64,000 nucleotides of DNA from Cycas panzhihuaensis (GCA_023213395.1 CM041465.1:158789741-158853740), one strand, 5' to 3'; shown: positions 34,590 to 47,680, numbered from the stretch's first letter. Notes: generated by a model not told the origin, from the sequence alone. Made by a program: numbers and translations.

Positions 34590-35950
34590 TTCCCCTAGCT
34601 TGACGCGCTTCACTCCTATTGGTGTCGGGAGTTATGGGTACGTCACCGTGTTTGATGATGACGGATCCCATAGTGAGGATGAGGATCGTCCTCACCCAGT
34701 CTCGTTCCTCCGCACTAGTGTGGGGCGCCTTCCTAGCCCTAACCCCCCTCTTAGGGCCACTTTTGTGGTAGAGCCGGGCCACTTTCACATGTCACATGAC
34801 ATTGCGCATGTTGATCATCATGTCCCGGGCTCTTCCATCTAAATGTCGCCTCCACATGGTGGCGATGAGAGTTTCCCTCTTGCTTTTTACAAGGGACCTC
34901 TCCTTGACTCTCTTTTGTCGTCCCCGGCAGATGGCGGGCAGTTCTCAGGCCATACCGGTCCTATCGCTCCCAGCGCCTCTCGCCTCGCCTGGTTCGAGTC
35001 GAGGCCATCGATGGCGTGGACTACTTGAAGCAGCGAGGCTTTCTTTGGAACATGAGGTTCCATGCCAAGTTTGCCTCTGGTCACCACAAGCTTGGCCACG
35101 GAAGGTCTTAGCGATTGGGTCCACATTAGCCAGGCCAATCCCTCTTAGGTTCCTCCCTTCCAGTTGACCTTGCCCCCCTCCATTTCGAGGAAGGGAATGC
35201 CATGTGCATGGGGGCAACCCAGGACATAGTCCTTGCCCCAGATAGGGTCATTAAGGTAGGAGTAGAGTGCACCGTGGCGGTGAGGAATCGCCCTATTCCG
35301 GGAATTCCGCGATGTGTTTGCATGGGAATACTCGGACATGAAGGGCATTGACCCCTCCATCGTCGTGCATAACCTTACGACCTTTCTGGCTCGCCCGTGC
35401 GTTAGGCGACATCCCTTCACCCGAAGCTCTCGGCCGCCGTTAAGATGGAAGTTGAGAAGCTTTTGGAAGCGGGACTTCTTTCCTCCATCGATTACCCCAA
35501 GTGGGTATCGAATATCGTTCCCGTTGCTAAAAAGAATGGGACCATTTGTATTTGTGTCGATTTTTGTGACATAAACAACGCTTGTCCTAAGGACAATTTT
35601 CCTCTCCCCTTCATCGATCAAATAATCGATCGTCTGGGGATTGAAGTTATGTCACGATGGGCGGCTTCTCGGTATAACCGAATCAAATCTCCCGAAGATC
35701 GTCACAAGGCGGCCTTCACCATGCCATGGGGTACCTTAGCTATAAAGGCGTGCCCTTTGGTCTTAAAAATGCGAGGCTACTTATCGAAGGGCCATGCATT
35801 TCATCTTCCACGACCTCATCAACAATCGTTGGAGGTCTTCATGGACGACATGATGGGCCTCTCAGCTCTAGAGCCCATCATCTTTCAGGCTTGCGTGCCA
35901 TCTTCGCAAGATGCCCAAGTACCATGTTAACTTGAACAGCTAAAGTGCGT
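34590..35950 (+). pseudogene. Tat-3 PR-RT linker and reverse transcriptase, broken
   Basis: The linker (34590-35440) ends with the FAWEYSDMKGIDPSIVVHNL motif that precedes RT in Tat and Athila elements. RT begins at 35445: EVEKLLEAGLLSSIDYPKW, NIVPVAKKNGTICICVDF, NACPKDNFPLPFIDQIID, and the active site VFMDDMMGLS (about 35836-35865) with both Asp present. A frame break lies between the fingers and the palm. It would copy element RNA into DNA. Confidence 0.85.
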
Positions 35951-36059
35951 GTTTGCGTTACCGGGTAAACTCCTTGGTTTCCTCGTGTCCCAACAAGGAA
36001 TCCAAATCGATCAGGAAAAAGTCAAGGTGATCCTTGACATCTTGCTTACTAGGACCCAA

Positions 36060-36600
36060 TGACAAATCAAGTCGTTCCTAAGCGGGCTTGGATTCTTGAG
36101 GCGCTTTTGGCGGTTGCGCCATAAGCGCCAAGCCTCTTGAACCTATTGAAGAAAGGAGCTCCTTTTGTGCAGTCGACAAGACCCAAAAGGCCTTCGTGGG
36201 GCTCGAGGAAGCTCTCGTGTCAGCCCCTATCTTTGGCGCCTCCTCGCTTGATGGGCCTTTCATCTTATACACCTCGACAGCAGGTGAATCCACAGGCGCA
36301 ATGCTCGCGGGAGGGCGGTCGAGGCAGGAGGTCATTTATTTCATTAGCGCACCCTCGTTGCCATTGAATTAAACTATCCCGTGAAAAGGAATGCCTCTCC
36401 TTGGTCCATGCGACGAAATTTCGGCACTACTTGCTTTCGGCAATCGACTAAGGTGATCGTTGATCAGGCCCTTGCGTTGCTTGCTTTGCGTTCGGTTGTG
36501 GTGGGGCGGGGCGTTGGTAGTCTGCTTGAAGTCGACTTGCGGTCGTCAGCGGGAAGTCGAAGAAGGGAATGGTGGTGGCGGAGCAGTTGGCCGTCACGCC
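36060..36600 (+). pseudogene. Tat-3 RNase H (RH), broken
   Basis: Behind RT, remnants of the gypsy RH: a GFLRRF-like connection (about 36090-36115), 'tcttatacacctcgacagca' (RH start), a NAS-type K-ECL-like stretch at about 36385-36420, and the end at about 36475-36590 matching Tat-2 (QKSKKGMVVAEQLA type). It runs straight into the INT linker with no aRNH between. Confidence 0.7.
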
Positions 36601-37880
36601 ATCCCCAGCAGGCGGCGTCCTGTTGGCGACTCCTTCCGGATGAGTCCATCATGGCCGTCGGGATGTTCCTCCTCACCCACTTTCATGGAATGGCGAGTGG
36701 TATGGCGCTGTCGTGCGATATTTGACTCGGCGAATATCGCCTCGAAGCGGCAAGGTTGGGTTGCGCATCCGGCGCTCTTGCTGGCAACACCTCGTCATGG
36801 GCGGTGTTATATAAAGATCGCCGATGGGATCACCTTGTTGCGTCACTCGGGTAAGCGGACCAAATACTCATGAGTGCCACCATGGCATTTGTGGGGGCCA
36901 CTTTGGGGGCCGATCCATAGCCCAAAGGATCCTCGCATGGGCTATTCTTGGCGTCCTTGTTCAGGGCATGCGCTTGCGCCCTTAGATCTTGCGTTGCCGA
37001 GCACGCCAGCGTCTCTCACGTACCTTTGAGGCACTACACCCTATCGTGCCTCGTGGCCTTTCCCAATGGGGTTTAGACCTCATCGGGGCTATATCACCAC
37101 CATCTTAGCCTGACATAAATTTATCCTACTTAGCTACCAAGTACTTTACTAAATGGGTGAAGGCGATCCCCATCCACTACCCACAGCAAGATGATAGCCA
37201 CCTTCGTCTACCACATTATCATTGTTTGAATTCGGACATCCTAATTACGGATAATGGAACTCCCTTCTGTAATAAGGAGATGGGCCAATTGTGTGAGAAA
37301 TTCAAAATCTCACACAAGGCGTCGTCCCTTATTACCCCAAATAGCAGGCGATTGAGTCTTTCAACAAAAGCGCTCATCGGCATCTTGAAGAAAGCCGTCG
37401 CCCGGTCCCAAAGGGGCGCTCGCGTCAACTCCCTTAGCTCTGTGGGCTTATCGCACCTCTGTCAGGACGACCACCGAATGACCCCATTCTCGCTAGTCTA
37501 CGGGGCCAAGCGATACTTAGTTGGAAGTGGAGGTCCCTTCTCTCGAGTCTCCTTGAGGTCTCATTGGCGAGGAGTCTATCATGAGCTTGCCTCCTCGACC
37601 TCGAAGCCACAGACGAGCGCTAGCGGCTTATCAAGCGAACCTTGCTTGGCTTGGTTTGCAAAGGACATCGATAAACACCTTCGTGCCTGTCCTTTGTGTC
37701 CTGGGGACCACGTCCTCAAATTGGAATACCTTCACAATCGCTTGGCCAAATTCGGGCCTAAGTGGGTAGGCCCTTAAATCGTTCTCGGCGACCTCGATAA
37801 CGGTATCTGAGGATCGCCACCTTGGATGGCTTGGAGTTTGAAAAAGCGGTCAATGGGAAGTTCCTCAAGAAGTTCTATGC
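36600..37880 (+). pseudogene. Tat-3 integrase, broken
   Basis: HHCC zinc domain near 36870-37010 (HECHHGICGGHFGGRS). The core starts with WGLDLIGAISPPS (first Asp), then ILITDNGTPFCNKEMGQL (second Asp). The third-acid region (VESFNKALIGILKK in Tat-4) is read near 37350-37400 through a frameshift. Integrase would join element cDNA to the host chromosome. A C-terminal part reaches about 37880. Confidence 0.8.
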
Positions 37881-37910
37881 GTGAATTCCTTACCATGCTC
37901 CGAAATGAGC

Positions 37911-37976
37911 CTAAACTACCATTTTAAATTGTCTCCATTCTTCCCAACCATGGGTAGAATGGCAATTTAAGATGGG
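37911..37976 (+). other. Tat-3 conserved stem-loop between pol and the antisense gene
   Basis: CCATTTTAAATTG (37919-37931) pairs with CAATTTAAGATGG (37963-37975), and inside it CCATTC pairs with GAATGG and CCC with GGG around an AACCAT loop. The same hairpin is present in Tat-2 (59983-60039) and three times in Tat-4. Confidence 0.8.
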
Positions 37977-38349
37977 TTTCGATTTTCTTAGGTTCCTCAT
38001 GGAACCAGCGTTCCGTGTCTCTTGGGAACCTTTGTCCTCCTATTTGGGCATCCCCCAACTAGGGCGACGCTATGGAGTATCGTACTCCCCTTTTGCGCTT
38101 GTCGTTTCCTTCGCATATTCCGCTATGCTCCCCTGTGGATGTGCATGTCGCCCTATCTTCTAACCTCACACCTCTCGATTACCTCTGCTCACGGTGGATG
38201 TGTGTGCTCCTGTTAGACATATGGCCATACACAGAAGGAAACGCCTGCATATTTACAAAACTTTGCAACAAAAGGTACACATTTACACATTCACATATTT
38301 ACATATTTACATTTACAACATACAAAAATATTCATTTACAAAAGTAAAT
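37977..38349 (+). other. Tat-3 spacer between hairpin and PMD gene 3' end
   Basis: Non-coding DNA shared with Tat-4 (49277-49616): a 'gggaacctttgtc' block, 'gcatcccccaacta', 'catatggccatacacag', then AT-rich 'acatatttac' repeats. It should hold the convergent 3' ends of the sense pol transcript and the antisense PMD transcript. Confidence 0.6.
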
Positions 38350-39930
38350 CATACATGCTACCTCTAACATACATGATACACGCCATTTCATGTCAAAGTG
38401 GGGTTCAATCACCCCATGTGTATATATATCAAAAATGTCATAGTACATCGTGTATGTGGGAAGCCGGGATCCTTGCAGGGGGGTTACAATCGTGTGAGCC
38501 TACATATGACCCCACAGGCCGTGCTTTCCCGTCAAAATCATACATATGTCGTCCCTGGTCTCTGCTGCTGTCCGGACCACAGGGTCTGTCTCTCGGCTGT
38601 GTGATCCCTCTCACAGGGACCACATCCTGCGAGGCTCCTCCACAGGCCTCCATGGCACTGCCTCGCTCTCCTCGTCCGAGGCCGTCTCGGGGGTCGTGTC
38701 ATTGTGTGTGTGTATGTCCAGCTCCGGCTCGATCTCGAGACCATCTGGGCCACCAGCTGGTCGTAGCGGACCTGGATGCGGGCCCTCTCGCCTCGGAGTC
38801 CCTGCTCGACTGCCCTAGCCCTAGCCTCTGATGCCTTAAGGCGCCCCTCTGGGGCCCGGTGATCTTGATCCTGTATCCCCTCACGGCTGCTCACGGCTCT
38901 CGAGGCTGAGTCGTCCATGTGACTCATCTCGCTCGCCCACAGTCGCGTCGAGGCTCTCATTGCTGTTGTCCGAGAATGCCATGTGTACAGGTCTCTGCAA
39001 CCAGGATGTCTCGTACTCTCACCCGGTAGTGACGCTGCATGTAGGCTCCCGCCGACCTAGGCGCGTCCTCTGCCTGGATGGGCGGTTGCCCCTCCGCATA
39101 GACCTGAGGGAACAACTCCCTCACTGCAGCCTCGACCAGTCTCTGAACCTCCGCTACACCTATCAATGCAACATGCCATGTGTCAGTGTGTATCCTCGAT
39201 GCATATAGAAAAAATGAAATCAAAGCTCTGTCTAGATGTCAAACGACTGGGGAAACAGTTAGATCTCACCTGCCGTGGCTGCCAGATCCTCTGCTCGGGC
39301 GACATCCTCCTCTCCGGGCCCCCACTTGTTTGGTGCCTCGTCCTCAGGCACGTCCTTTGCCTCCGCCTCATCTCTGGCAGGAGCTGGCTCGACTCTCGCC
39401 CCTCCGGATCTCCTCAAGATCTGGAGCCTGCGCCCCCTGGTCTCTGCTGCCCCGCTCGTCTCTGCAGCTCTTGATGGGCTGCCCTCTGTGACCCGGATGG
39501 TCTGCTGCGTCCCCGATGGCGAGATGCACTGCCTCTCCGCGGTCGCGATGGGCGACCCCATCTCCCCATCGTCCTTCGCCGCCCCCATCATCGTCATCAT
39601 CATCGCTGTCCTCGATAGGGGCTCCTGCCCCTCCTGCTGGGTCATCACTCGTCTACATCACCGCTGCATGCGGAGCGCCACGTGATGCAGCCGAGTGAGG
39701 AGGTCAGTAACGTCGCATCGGCCAAGCCGGCGAACATGGGCACTGGTCCTCAGTCCCGGAATCTAAATGCGCCACACATGGACCATCGGGGCCCACCTCG
39801 CTATGGGGAATGGCCCCCTAGGTGCCCCTTCTTGGCAGTGATAAAAAACCGACCTTTGCGACAGCGTCTTTGTCAGAGTCCTCCTCTGCAGGCCTCCTGA
39901 TAGTGTCTGGTTGGACGACGAGGTTCGTAT
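38350..39930 (-). pseudogene. Antisense PMD gene of Tat-3, 3' part
   Basis: The minus strand, opposite to Tat-3. After the Tat-4 insertion at 39931 the gene continues with a decayed PMD end, then an exon with an open frame at 39648-39259 ending in EDLAATAG. A GT donor (39269, GTGAGA) and AG acceptor (39160) give a 110-nt intron; the Tat-2 copy has 111 nt. The last exon codes VAEVQRLVEAAVRELFPQVY, then, after a frame change, a charged coiled-coil-like part (about 38960-38700, GRLKASEARARAVEQGLRG). It matches Tat-2 (58090-59640, plus) along its length. Confidence 0.75.
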
Positions 39931-42419
39931 TGTTTCCCATTGGGAATGGACTCGAGACGCATCGACACGGTTTGTTCGGTATATGTTCTTACTTTTCTCA
40001 CCTATGGTTTGAATAAAGTTATTTAGAGTAGGTTACTTCACATATGCCTACCTGCGCGCATTGCCTTTTTGCTTCCTCATAATGCATGTGCCTCACACTC
40101 TCGACTATGGCGACTCACAGTGAGGGCATTCCCAGTGAATCGACACCGTATGGCATACAGCCACTCACAATGTCTCCATGGTCTCTCGGAATGCTCTTGC
40201 CAACTTGTGTGTTCTTGTTGTAATGTGCCACTTATCTTGCCAAATCCTTCTAAGCCGGTTTAACCCTTAGATAGGACTCTTTCTTGTAGTTTTGGGTACT
40301 TGCCTCTTGCTAGGCCTTCCCCAATTGGTGTATTTCGGGCTTAGCCCACGACCTAGCCCAAAACACGATTTTTATGTTGCATTTTCTCTCTTTTTAAATT
40401 CGGGTTGATCTGCGGTAAACTAAAGCGATGCGCGGAGTTCTTGATGGTCTGTGAGTTTTGCGTGATGCAACTGTTTAAAATTTAAAGAGAAAGCCTTGAC
40501 GATGTCGCGTTTTTCAGGCTAACTGCGTGGCTCCGTACGATTAGAGGCGCCCCGAGGCCCCCAACGTTCACTTGCTATGACCAAGGCATAAAAGCTTTTT
40601 TTTATTCATTTGGCAGATTTCTTCACTTCACTTTTGGAGTTTTCTAAGAGCACCTCTTCAAGAAAGACAAGGAAAAGACACATTAAAAGAAGAACTTCTC
40701 TTACAACAGTGGGACATAGGTGAAGTGGGCTGCTACCAGCTGGAGTTGCAGGGCCATTGCTGCCCCCTATGGAGCTCCATCACAAGTACTACTCCCCCTC
40801 ACAAACACTCAAAGCTTCAAGGGATTTCCTCACCAAAAAGACCACTCCAAGGACCCATTTTCAAGCTCCTAACTTGCATGGAGTTTCACTCTTCTGCCCT
40901 CTTGCAAAGGACACCCAACACCACCTCTTAGACATTGCTTGGGCTGCTACTCCAATTGGCCAAGTGAATGCATGCATGTTCTCCTCCATTCAAGGTATTT
41001 TTTGCTTCTTGTTGGTGCTTTTTCCTTGCTTTTTGATGGTTCTACTTGCAATTTCCTTCTTCTCTTTTGCATATACTTTCTTTGGGATCTTCTTTTGTCA
41101 TTGGATGCAAGTAATCTTGGTTAGTAGTGACTTACTATAGCACTGCCCTAGATTGGTTACATTTCTTTGTATTTCTTTGAGACTCATCCTTCCCTTTCTA
41201 GCTTTCTCTTTCACCATTTTCTAAGCTAGTCGGTATAAAGGGTTTCACGCGAGGATTAGAGGGAGATAGGCGGGGTTCTGTCCCCCATTGCCGTCCTTCT
41301 CCCCAAGGGTTCCGTCCCTTGTCCTCTCTCTCCCTTTATCGCCCGCGCTTTATTAGGAAACGGAGTGAGGGAAACCTAAGAAAGTTGGTTTGAGTTCTTT
41401 CCCCTTGGTGTAGGCAACTTGTCACTACCTCTTTCACTTCGCTACCTACTAGCATTACCTTCCCGGACCCCGTGGAGACCTCTCGTGGGTGAGTTAGCCA
41501 TCCCGAGGCTATACTCAGTCCCATATAGTACATTTTATGGTGCATGACAGTTTGTGTGCTTACCGTGTAGTGTTGTCTCATTCTTGTTACGCGTCGACGC
41601 TTAACTTGATTTCTCTAGTTTAGTTGATTTCATTTCAGTATATACATATATGTCTTGTCGGGTAGCCGTAGCCTCTCTCCAGGAGGAAGGCGTTCTCTCT
41701 GTTTGTTTGCGGGATCACGTCGAGAGAGTGGTGTAGGAGATCAACTTGTTCTTGGGTTGGCTCTGTACAGTATTCCTTCTCCCTTTTCGTTTGAACTTTG
41801 CTTTCAGTCCTTTCCTTTTTATTCGGTCTTTGCATGCCTAGGGAGGTAAGTAAACCCCCTTCGTCGCCTCAGGTCGGCGTTGCATGCGTGGAGGAGAAAG
41901 GAAAGGGCGCCTTAAGAGAGAGGATCGCACTTCAACCTCATGCCAGGATCCGGGTATTCCTCGCATTTCCTTTGTTCCTTCCCTTTTTATCATTCTTGCT
42001 TTTGTACATGCTTGATAAGTAAAGAAGGAAATATAAAGAAAAAGGAAATAGTCTTTTATTTTCGTTTACTTTTACGTATTGTTTCTTTTACTTTGCATCA
42101 CATTGAGACGGAAGACGTTTACATTGTATTTCCCAAACCATACCTTACTTCACACCGTTGCACGTTGAGTTTGTTGCCCTCTCGTTGCCTTCTCATTACC
42201 TTGAGAAGCCCTTGCCTTGAGTTCCTTTTCCTCCCGGCCATTCGAAGGTAGGAAGGCCTCGTATTTGCAGCTACACAGAGCAACGAGCAACTTGCGATCC
42301 CGAACCGCTCTACGGTGCACGGACGACCCGTGGTGAGATCCTCCTTTATCTAGCCCGATCGATGTTGTGTTTGTATTTCTTTGCTAGGCGTGGGATCGCA
42401 TTCCGCGGAGGCGTTTCCA
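39931..42419 (+). repeat. Tat-4 5' LTR (LTR B)
   Basis: About 2489 bp, TGTTTCCCATTGGGAATGG... to ...GCGTTTCCA. The TATA-like GGCATAAAAGC is near 40586. The splice donor GGGAG|GTAAGT has its GT at 41846. A PBS-like GCGACCATACTTGGGA follows, with some bases lost. The palindrome loop at its start is shorter than in the other LTRs. Confidence 0.9.
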
Positions 42420-42489
42420 GCGACCATACTTGGGAGTGCGATAAAGGAGCTAAATCACTTCCCCTTCTCGTTGGTGTTCTTGCCTCTAG
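41846..42489 (+). other. Predicted leader intron of Tat-4
   Basis: GT donor in the LTR at 41846 (GGGAG|GTAAGT) and CTTGCCTCTAG acceptor ending at 42489; 644 nt. It has the same sites and nearly the same length as in Tat-3. Confidence 0.5.
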
Positions 42490-44580
42490 GTAGGTTCGTG
42501 TTCGTGTTTTCGGTTAGGCAACCCCAGCGTGTTTGCATTACTTTTCTTCCTTCCCTTCTCGCTTCTTCAAAGCGGCCGCTCGCGAGGCGTTGCATGCGGC
42601 GTTCTCGCGTCGCTTGCGAGGCTGCGCCATCGTTGGAAGACCAGCGTCTCGTCCCTCTCGTCGTCGAATCCCTATTCGACCATGGAGGGTTATCCTTCGA
42701 TTGGGCATCTGGTCCCATGGCGAGAACTCGAGTTCCCTTCATCCGTTCAGTCCGTGGTGAGGCGATGATTCCATTACTACCGGATGACCATTTCCACCCG
42801 GATGACTTTCGGCCTTCTGCTCGAGCAGCGGATGATTCGGACCCTCACGAGACTCACCACCCCACTGGCGAGCCTTACGAGGGGCGCCCGAAGGATCCCC
42901 TACTTTCGAAGTCCCTTCGACCTCGTATGGCTATGAGGATACCCCTCCGTCGGCCGATCGGGCGCTTAGCGAGTGCTTTCGGCGTGGCTCATGTAGCCTC
43001 CTCTGGGTGGTTCGTGAAATGCTTCATAGCGTAGCATCTTCTTCGTCCATGCTAGCGTCATCTACAGCGATCGGCGCTCCTACCCGCGCATACCGTCTGT
43101 CGTGTCTACCCGCTCTTAAGGCAAGTGTTGCAGCACTTTGTTCGGTAGTGGTCCTACTTCCTCAGGGCCCATTCGCGGTGTGTCTTTCCCTCAACTCGGG
43201 GTTAGCATGCTATGCCCTAGCCAAACACATGCGCCACTTCCAAACGTGACACATGCGTTCCCTAGTAGGCCTCAAGGTCCCACTAGTCTGCATGGCCAGT
43301 TAGCCATGTAGGACCCACCCCTACATATGTCCAAAACCCAATTGGTGGTTCTTCTCTTTACGTGCCCCCAGGTTACACTGCTAAACCTTGGGGGCAAGGT
43401 AAGGGAAACCATCTCCCTGTTCTGAGGTGGACGGGTGCACCCATATGGGGTCGCGCCACCTATGGGTGGCCGTATGGGCAAAACCCGGTCCCTCATCCTC
43501 CGTTTAAAATCGTCGCGCAACTCCCATTCTTTGCGTCATCGAGGAGTGTCTGCTTTTGAACTTTTACGCGGACCCCTCTCCAACAAGGGCCTTTTCCCCA
43601 GGAGGATGGGTTTACCACCCCATCGATTCCTTCTGGGTGGTGGGACAGATTAGCCCAAGTAAGGACCGTCCCTTCGTGGACTATGGGTCGACGCCATTGT
43701 CTATTGAGGCGCTAAGGACTAACCTGCGCCTCACCCTCTGAAGTTCCCAAATTCGATGGGACTTCGTCGCAAGACCAATGAGCATGTCTGCGACTTCTCG
43801 ATGGCATGCATCGATTATTGGGCTTCGACCATATCTTGATGAAGCTCTTCTCGCGGTCCTTGCGGGCGGCCCTCAAATGGTTTTCTGCCTTCACCGCCCA
43901 TTCAATCTCCTCATTCCGGCAATTGGTGGGCCGAGTTAAATCGACTACTTTGGCGTAGCCCGCTTGGATTCGAAAGTGGAATGAAGGCGCTTCATCGCTT
44001 AAAGCAAGGTCACGATGAGATGAATCGTGACTTTGTGCGACGTTTTCACGATCTTCTTCACTCCACCAAGGCTCGTTGCACGAGGAGTTGAAGAGATCTC
44101 TTTGTCGATACGCCGCCCGAAGTGCATGTGGAAGATCCTCAAGATGGGGCGACCACGTGTGACTCGCCATTACGGTGTTTAGCTTTGGAGGCCATTGCGA
44201 TCCAGCGGGACTCGAAAACCTCCCAAGCCCTCATAGCGTCGCGGGCGCCTCCTCCAGCGAAGGAGACCAAACCTTCGCAGCCCGCTAGGTCCACCTCTCA
44301 TCCGACTGAGAGGACCCTAGATCCCCTTACTTCCACTATTCGCTCCTTCGAGCGCACGATGAAGGAGTTAAAGCTCCAGCCTCCTTCGTCGCCAACCCCC
44401 CATAAACCTATCCAGCAGACCTCCTGTGCAATGCCCCCCAAAGGGGGTAACGCCCAATCTTCTCAAGCAAGGAGGATCGATCCTCCCCTTGAGAAGAGGT
44501 GGTGCTCTATCAACGGGGAGTGTTTCCATGACGATTCACGCTGCCGCACGAGTACCCGGTAGCGATGCCCGTAGCGCGAC
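42490..44580 (+). pseudogene. Tat-4 gag, broken
   Basis: Same order as the Tat-3 gag. A long open part reaches 43034 (DDHFHPDDFRPSARAADDSD); the ATG used in Tat-3 is lost here (gcggccgct in place of atggccttt). The Pro/Gly-rich linker is at about 43360-43510, capsid at about 43740-44170, nucleocapsid near 44490-44550 (CSINGECFHDDSRC). It has several frameshifts. Confidence 0.75.
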
Positions 44581-44889
44581 TCGTCCCCCAAGCGAACGCC
44601 GAGGCCTAACGTCGTCGGCCCGGTCATAGACCCGTTCCCGGGCATGGGAGCAGGCGCGATGTCGATAAAGGAACAACTGGAATCGGGATAGGTCTCCGAT
44701 CCCACCCTTTGCATGGTAGAGGAAGGGTGTCTGAGTCGCCTTCCTTGGCGGTCCCACGGCCAGCGCGCTCCATCACCTTCGCATTCCGTAACAAAGGAAA
44801 GAAGGTGATCCAAATCTTCGAGACCACTCCTCTCTGCGTTAACTTGGGTCTCAAGCGCGAGGAGGCAGGTGCCTCGCGTCTACCTCGAC

Positions 44890-45560
44890 TTGATCCTCCT
44901 CAGGATGTTACTCCCACGGAGATTTCCACTTCCCAAGACTATTCCGTGCGCCCGGGCGGTTCGACTTTAGGAGGCCCTTACCCAACCCAGGGAGGGTAAG
45001 CCTTTCTCCGTAGTCGAAGAGCTTCTTCACGATGTGGCCGGGATGTCCATCATGGACATCTTGAGAAGTTGCCCAGGCAGCGCTCCTTAGAAGCTCTTGG
45101 ATTGAATGGCGCATCAGTTCACGCCTTGGGTACAACCCCAGCGATGAACCCATTATCTCCTTTGATCCCGGAGATCTCCCGGCGTCTAGTGGAAGGGCGC
45201 ATGATGGAACTTCCCTTTCACCATTACCATAGATACTCCGTTGCCTTATGGAGGCGCCGTGGACAACGGCTCCTCGTCGACTCCATGCCCTTGCGGCGTT
45301 ATGCAAGAGCTCGGCGTTTCAGCCTTGGAACTGTTCCATGGCGTGTCGAGGATTATGATGCAGAAGACTCCCTTAGGATGCGTCTCGATACCTCTTACCC
45401 TCGAGGACAAGATCGTCGTTCAGGCATCGTCATCCTCGATGTTGATGTTGATTACAACACATACGGGTGGACCATGGCTCGACCAAATGGGGCCGTGTGT
45501 TCCACCGTTGGGGGCAACTTAAGTTTGTCCATAATGGACAAATGAAAGTTGTCCTCATGA
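44890..45560 (+). pseudogene. Tat-4 protease, broken
   Basis: The clearest protease of the window: VDNGSSS (about 45252-45272; usual DTGSS-type, here DNG), VMQELGVSALELFHGVSR, MQKTPLGCVSIPLTLEDK, then ILDVDVDYNT and a PWLDQMG end near 45490. Frame changes occur around 45330 and 45460. It lies between gag and the RT linker. Confidence 0.75.
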
Positions 45561-45859
45561 CGATCGCTCGCCAAACCGGTAGGCTTCAGCCGAGGCGGAA
45601 CCATGGGCATCTTGAGGAAACAAGCGCCCTTGAGCCATGCCTCGGCTTGCTCTATTGGAATTCTGATTCTTCTTCTTGAGAAGAAAGTCACGCATCTTCT
45701 TCCCCTAGCAGCGCTTTGCCCCTATTGGTGTCGGGAGTTATGGGTACATTCTTGGTGTTTGATGATAGCGGATCCCATAGTGAGGATGAGGATCGTCCTC
45801 ACCTAGTCTCGTTCCTCACTTTTGGTGTGGGGTGCCTTCCTAGCCTAACCCCCTCCTAG

Positions 45860-47070
45860 GGCCACTTTTGTGGTAGAGCCGGGCCACTTTCACATGTCAC
45901 ATGACATTGCGTATGTTGATCATCATGTCACGGGCTCTTCCACCTCATCGCCCCCCGTAGGTGACGATGCTGAGAGTTTCCCTCTTGCTTTTTACGAGGG
46001 ACCTCTCATTGACTCTCTTTTGTTGTCCCCAGCGGATGGCGGGCAGTCTTCAGTCCATACCGGGCCTATCGCTCCCACGCCATCTCTTGCCTCGCCCATT
46101 CGAAGTCATGCCATCGATGGCGTGGACTACTTCGAAGACGATGAGGCTTTGCTAGAACACTTAGCAGGTTCCATGCCAAGTTTGCCTCCTGGTCACCACA
46201 AGCTTGGCCACCAGAAGGTCTTAGCGATTGGGTCCACATTAGCTGGCCCAATCCCCTCTTCCGGTTCCTCCCTTCCAGGTGACCTTGCCCCCCTCCATTT
46301 CGAGGAAGGGAATGCCATGTGCATGGGGGCAACCCAGGACATAGTCCTTGCCCCGGATAGGGTCATCAAGGTAGGAGCGGAGTGCACCCCTGACGAGGTG
46401 AGGGAATACGCCCTCCTGTTCCAAGAATTCCGCAACGTATTTGCGTGGGAATACTCAGACATGAAGGGCATTGACCCCTCCATCGTTGTGCATAACCTTA
46501 CGACCTTTCACGGCGCTCGCCCGTGCGTCGGAAGCGGCGTCCTTCAGCGAAGCTCTCGGTAGCCATTAAGATGGAAGTTGAGAAGCTTAAGGCGGGACTT
46601 ATTTCCTCCATCGATTACCCCAAGTGGGTATCGAATATTGTTCCGTTGCTAAAAGAGCGGGACCATTCGTGTTGTGTCGATTTTCGCGACATAAATAACG
46701 CTTGTCCTAAGGACAACTTTCCCCTTCCTTTCATCGATCAAATAATCGATCGTGCGGTACGGATTGAAGTTATGTCACGATGGGCGGCTTCTCATTTATA
46801 ACGGATCCAAATCTCCCAGAAGGCCGTCACAAGGCGGTCTTCACCACCATGGGGTGTTTTTGCCCTACAAGATGCCCTTTGGTCTTAAAAATGTAGGGGC
46901 TACTTATCAAGGGCCATGTATTTCATCTTGCGACCTCATCAACAATACGTTGGAGGTCTTTATAGACGACATGATGGGCCTCTCCGCTCGAGCCCATCAT
47001 CTTTCCAACTTGCGTGCCATCTTCGCAAGATGCCACAAGTACCATGTTAGCTTGAACATTGAAATGCGTG
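45860..47070 (+). pseudogene. Tat-4 PR-RT linker and reverse transcriptase, broken
   Basis: An open frame of 230 codons (45870-46562) covers the acidic linker and ends in VFAWEYSDMKGIDPSIVVHN. RT follows in the next frames: GLISSIDYPKWVSNIVPL, VDFRDINNACPKDNFPLPF, LKNVGATYQGP, and the active site VFIDDMMGLS (46957-46986), both Asp kept. It is better preserved than the Tat-3 copy. Confidence 0.85.
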
Positions 47071-47680
47071 TTTTGCGTTACCTCGGGCAAACTCCTTGGT
47101 TTCCTCGTGTCTCAACAAGGAATCCGTCGATCAGGAAAAAGTCAAGGCGATCCTTGACATGCCACGCCTAAAACCCAGCGACAAATTAAGTCGTTCTGGC
47201 GAGCTTGGATTCTTGAGGCGTTTTTTGGCAGACTTCGCCATAAACACCAAGCCTCTTACGAACCTATTGAAGAAAGGAACTCCTTTTGTCTGGTCGGACA
47301 AGGCCCAAAAGGCTTTCGTAGGGCTCAAGGAAGCCCTTGTTTAGCCCTATCTTGGCACCTCCTCGCTTTGATAGGCCCTGCATCCTGTATACCTCGGCAG
47401 CAGGTGAATCACAGGCGCAATGCTGCATACGGAGGGCGGTCGAGGCAAGGAGGGCCATTATTTTATTAAATTTGCACCCTTGTTGCCGTGAATTAAACTA
47501 TCCCATGAAAAGGAATGCCTCTCCTTGGTCCATGCGACGAAATTTTAACACTACTTGCTCGTGATCGACCAGGTGATCGTTCAATCAGGTCCCTTGCGTT
47601 ACTTACCGTTCGGTTGTGGTGGGGCGGGGCGTTGGGCGTCTGCTTCAAGTCGACTTGCGGTGTCGTCGGGAAGTCGAAGA
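47071..47680 (+). pseudogene. Tat-4 RNase H (RH), broken
   Basis: The connection (GFLRRFLADFAINTKPLTNL, 47210-47270) and the RH start (WSDKAQKAFVGLKEAL, 47290-47340) are readable. The end is near 47590-47680. As in Tat-3 there is no aRNH between this RH and INT. Confidence 0.78.

Noticed and set aside
38270-38345. 'acatatttac' repeats as a satellite
   Set aside because: Only a few imperfect units in the spacer, shared with Tat-4; low-complexity DNA at the 3' end of the antisense gene.
38355-38831. Plus-strand open frame of 158 codons
   Set aside because: It is the complement of the antisense PMD last exon; the minus-strand reading has the conserved splice sites and the match to Tat-2.
45870-46562. 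A separate 230-codon host gene
   Set aside because: It ends in the FAWEYSDMKGIDP motif and runs into RT; it is the PR-RT linker of Tat-4.
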